Below are positions 63,488 to 64,000 of a stretch of 64,000 bases of DNA, piece after piece (positions within the stretch are counted from its first letter, which is position 1; every line of letters begins with the position of its first letter). This DNA is from Erythrobacter litoralis HTCC2594. GTDB lineage: Bacteria > Pseudomonadota > Alphaproteobacteria > Sphingomonadales > Sphingomonadaceae. The stretch lies in the NCBI RefSeq assembly GCF_000013005.1, contig NC_007722.1, positions 1,245,501 through 1,309,500 of the forward strand. Reading direction: 5' to 3'. The notes under the pieces were generated by a model. That model worked only from the letters and a program-made list of their open reading frames with translations, was not told the DNA's origin and made no database searches. A program made the translations under genes and the position numbers.

Positions 63488-64000
63488 ATGGCCACGCCGA
63501 GTCCCCTCCCCTCCTTCGCTGCAATCGTCGTCGCCGCGGGCAAGGGACTGCGTGCGGGGCAGCCTGTGCCGAAGCAGTTTGCGACCTGGCGTGGAAAGCC
63601 CGTGCTGCGGCACTCGGTCGAGAGTTTGCGCGCGGCAGGCGCCGACCCTATCGTGGTGGCCATTCCAGACCACGCCGGGGACGTCGCGGCAAAAGCTCTC
63701 GACGGCATCACCGAAGTCGTATTCGTGACCGGAGGGCAAACGCGACAGGACTCGGTCCGGGCAGCGCTGGAAAGGCTGAGTTCCGTCCCGCCAGAACGGG
63801 TTCTGATCCATGACGCGGCCAGAGCCATCCTGCCGACACCGGTCATAGAGCGAGTGCTGCATGGCCTAGACGAAAGCGGCGGGGCCATTCCCGTACTCCC
63901 TGTCGTCGACAGCCTCGCCGTGGCAGCGGGAGAGCGCATGGCTGACAAGGCCGATCGCGAGAGCCTGCGCCGGGTGCAGACCCCGCAAGGCTTTCGCTTT
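63488..64000 (+). CDS. ispD: 2-C-methyl-D-erythritol 4-phosphate cytidylyltransferase (IspD or IspDF), 3' cut by window edge
   Basis: The N-terminal 171 codons of a MEP-pathway cytidylyltransferase, divergent from dusB. It opens [22 protein letters not shown], which matches the CTP-binding loop. [27 protein letters not shown] and [11 protein letters not shown] follow, all IspD hallmarks. In many sphingomonads the gene is fused to IspF; the window ends before this can be checked. The start is the ATG at 63488 ([10 protein letters not shown]), in preference to one seven bases upstream in a different frame. Confidence 0.92.
   Translation, partial: MATPSPLPSFAAIVVAAGKGLRAGQPVPKQFATWRGKPVLRHSVESLRAAGADPIVVAIPDHAGDVAAKALDGITEVVFVTGGQTRQDSVRAALERLSSVPPERVLIHDAARAILPTPVIERVLHGLDESGGAIPVLPVVDSLAVAAGERMADKADRESLRRVQTPQGFRF

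Overview
The window looks like ordinary chromosome from a Sphingomonadales alphaproteobacterium, most likely an Erythrobacteraceae (Erythrobacter-type) strain. The reasons are the high GC content, the alphaproteobacterial order dusB-ntrB-ntrC-ntrY-ntrX-hfq-hflX, a PhaR regulator, an Hfq with two Sm domains in one chain, a RpoH-type promoter at dnaK, and a palindromic repeat of sphingomonad type inside pdhC. This assignment is an inference from gene content; no rRNA is present. I found no prophage, IS element, CRISPR array or replication origin, and no gene-free stretch longer than about 300 bases.

Layout. 1-9.0 kb: the end of grpE, then an inserted block (enoyl-CoA hydratase-like, DUF885 peptidase, a HEPN-like small protein, an indoleamine 2,3-dioxygenase homologue, an HExxH protein, a PCuAC copper chaperone), then dnaK-dnaJ behind a good heat-shock promoter. 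9-24.5 kb: a secreted metallo-beta-lactamase-fold enzyme, a patatin-like lipase, radA, cvpA, a NifU-like protein, an MHS-type transporter with an extracytoplasmic insert, alr, phaR with a putative operator, proS, an M28 peptidase, rnr, a peroxiredoxin-like protein and a universal stress protein. 24.6-32.2 kb: the pyruvate dehydrogenase E2 and E3 genes, separated by a lower-GC orphan gene, a thioesterase and an SH3-type protein, followed by an amidohydrolase, a small acidic protein and a Kef-type antiporter.

32.3-41.8 kb, minus strand: the most unusual part. Five consecutive genes, spaced like one operon, all encode secreted proteins with a DUF11-type beta domain. Three share an N-terminal module, three carry acidic calcium-type loops, and one is a 1693-residue protein whose C-terminal half looks like an outer-membrane beta barrel. 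I propose a cell-surface structure or secretion module; its function is unknown.

42-54.2 kb: tRNA-Ser(UGA), an aminotransferase/sulfotransferase-like pair, a murein cluster (MltB-like, RlpA-like, DacA-like) running into tmk-holB-metG-tatD-PhnP-like-small membrane protein, then argE and mazG. 54.2-63.4 kb, minus strand: dusB-ntrBC-ntrYX (nitrogen/redox two-component systems), the tandem hfq and hflX. The window ends inside ispD (or ispDF), which is divergent from dusB.
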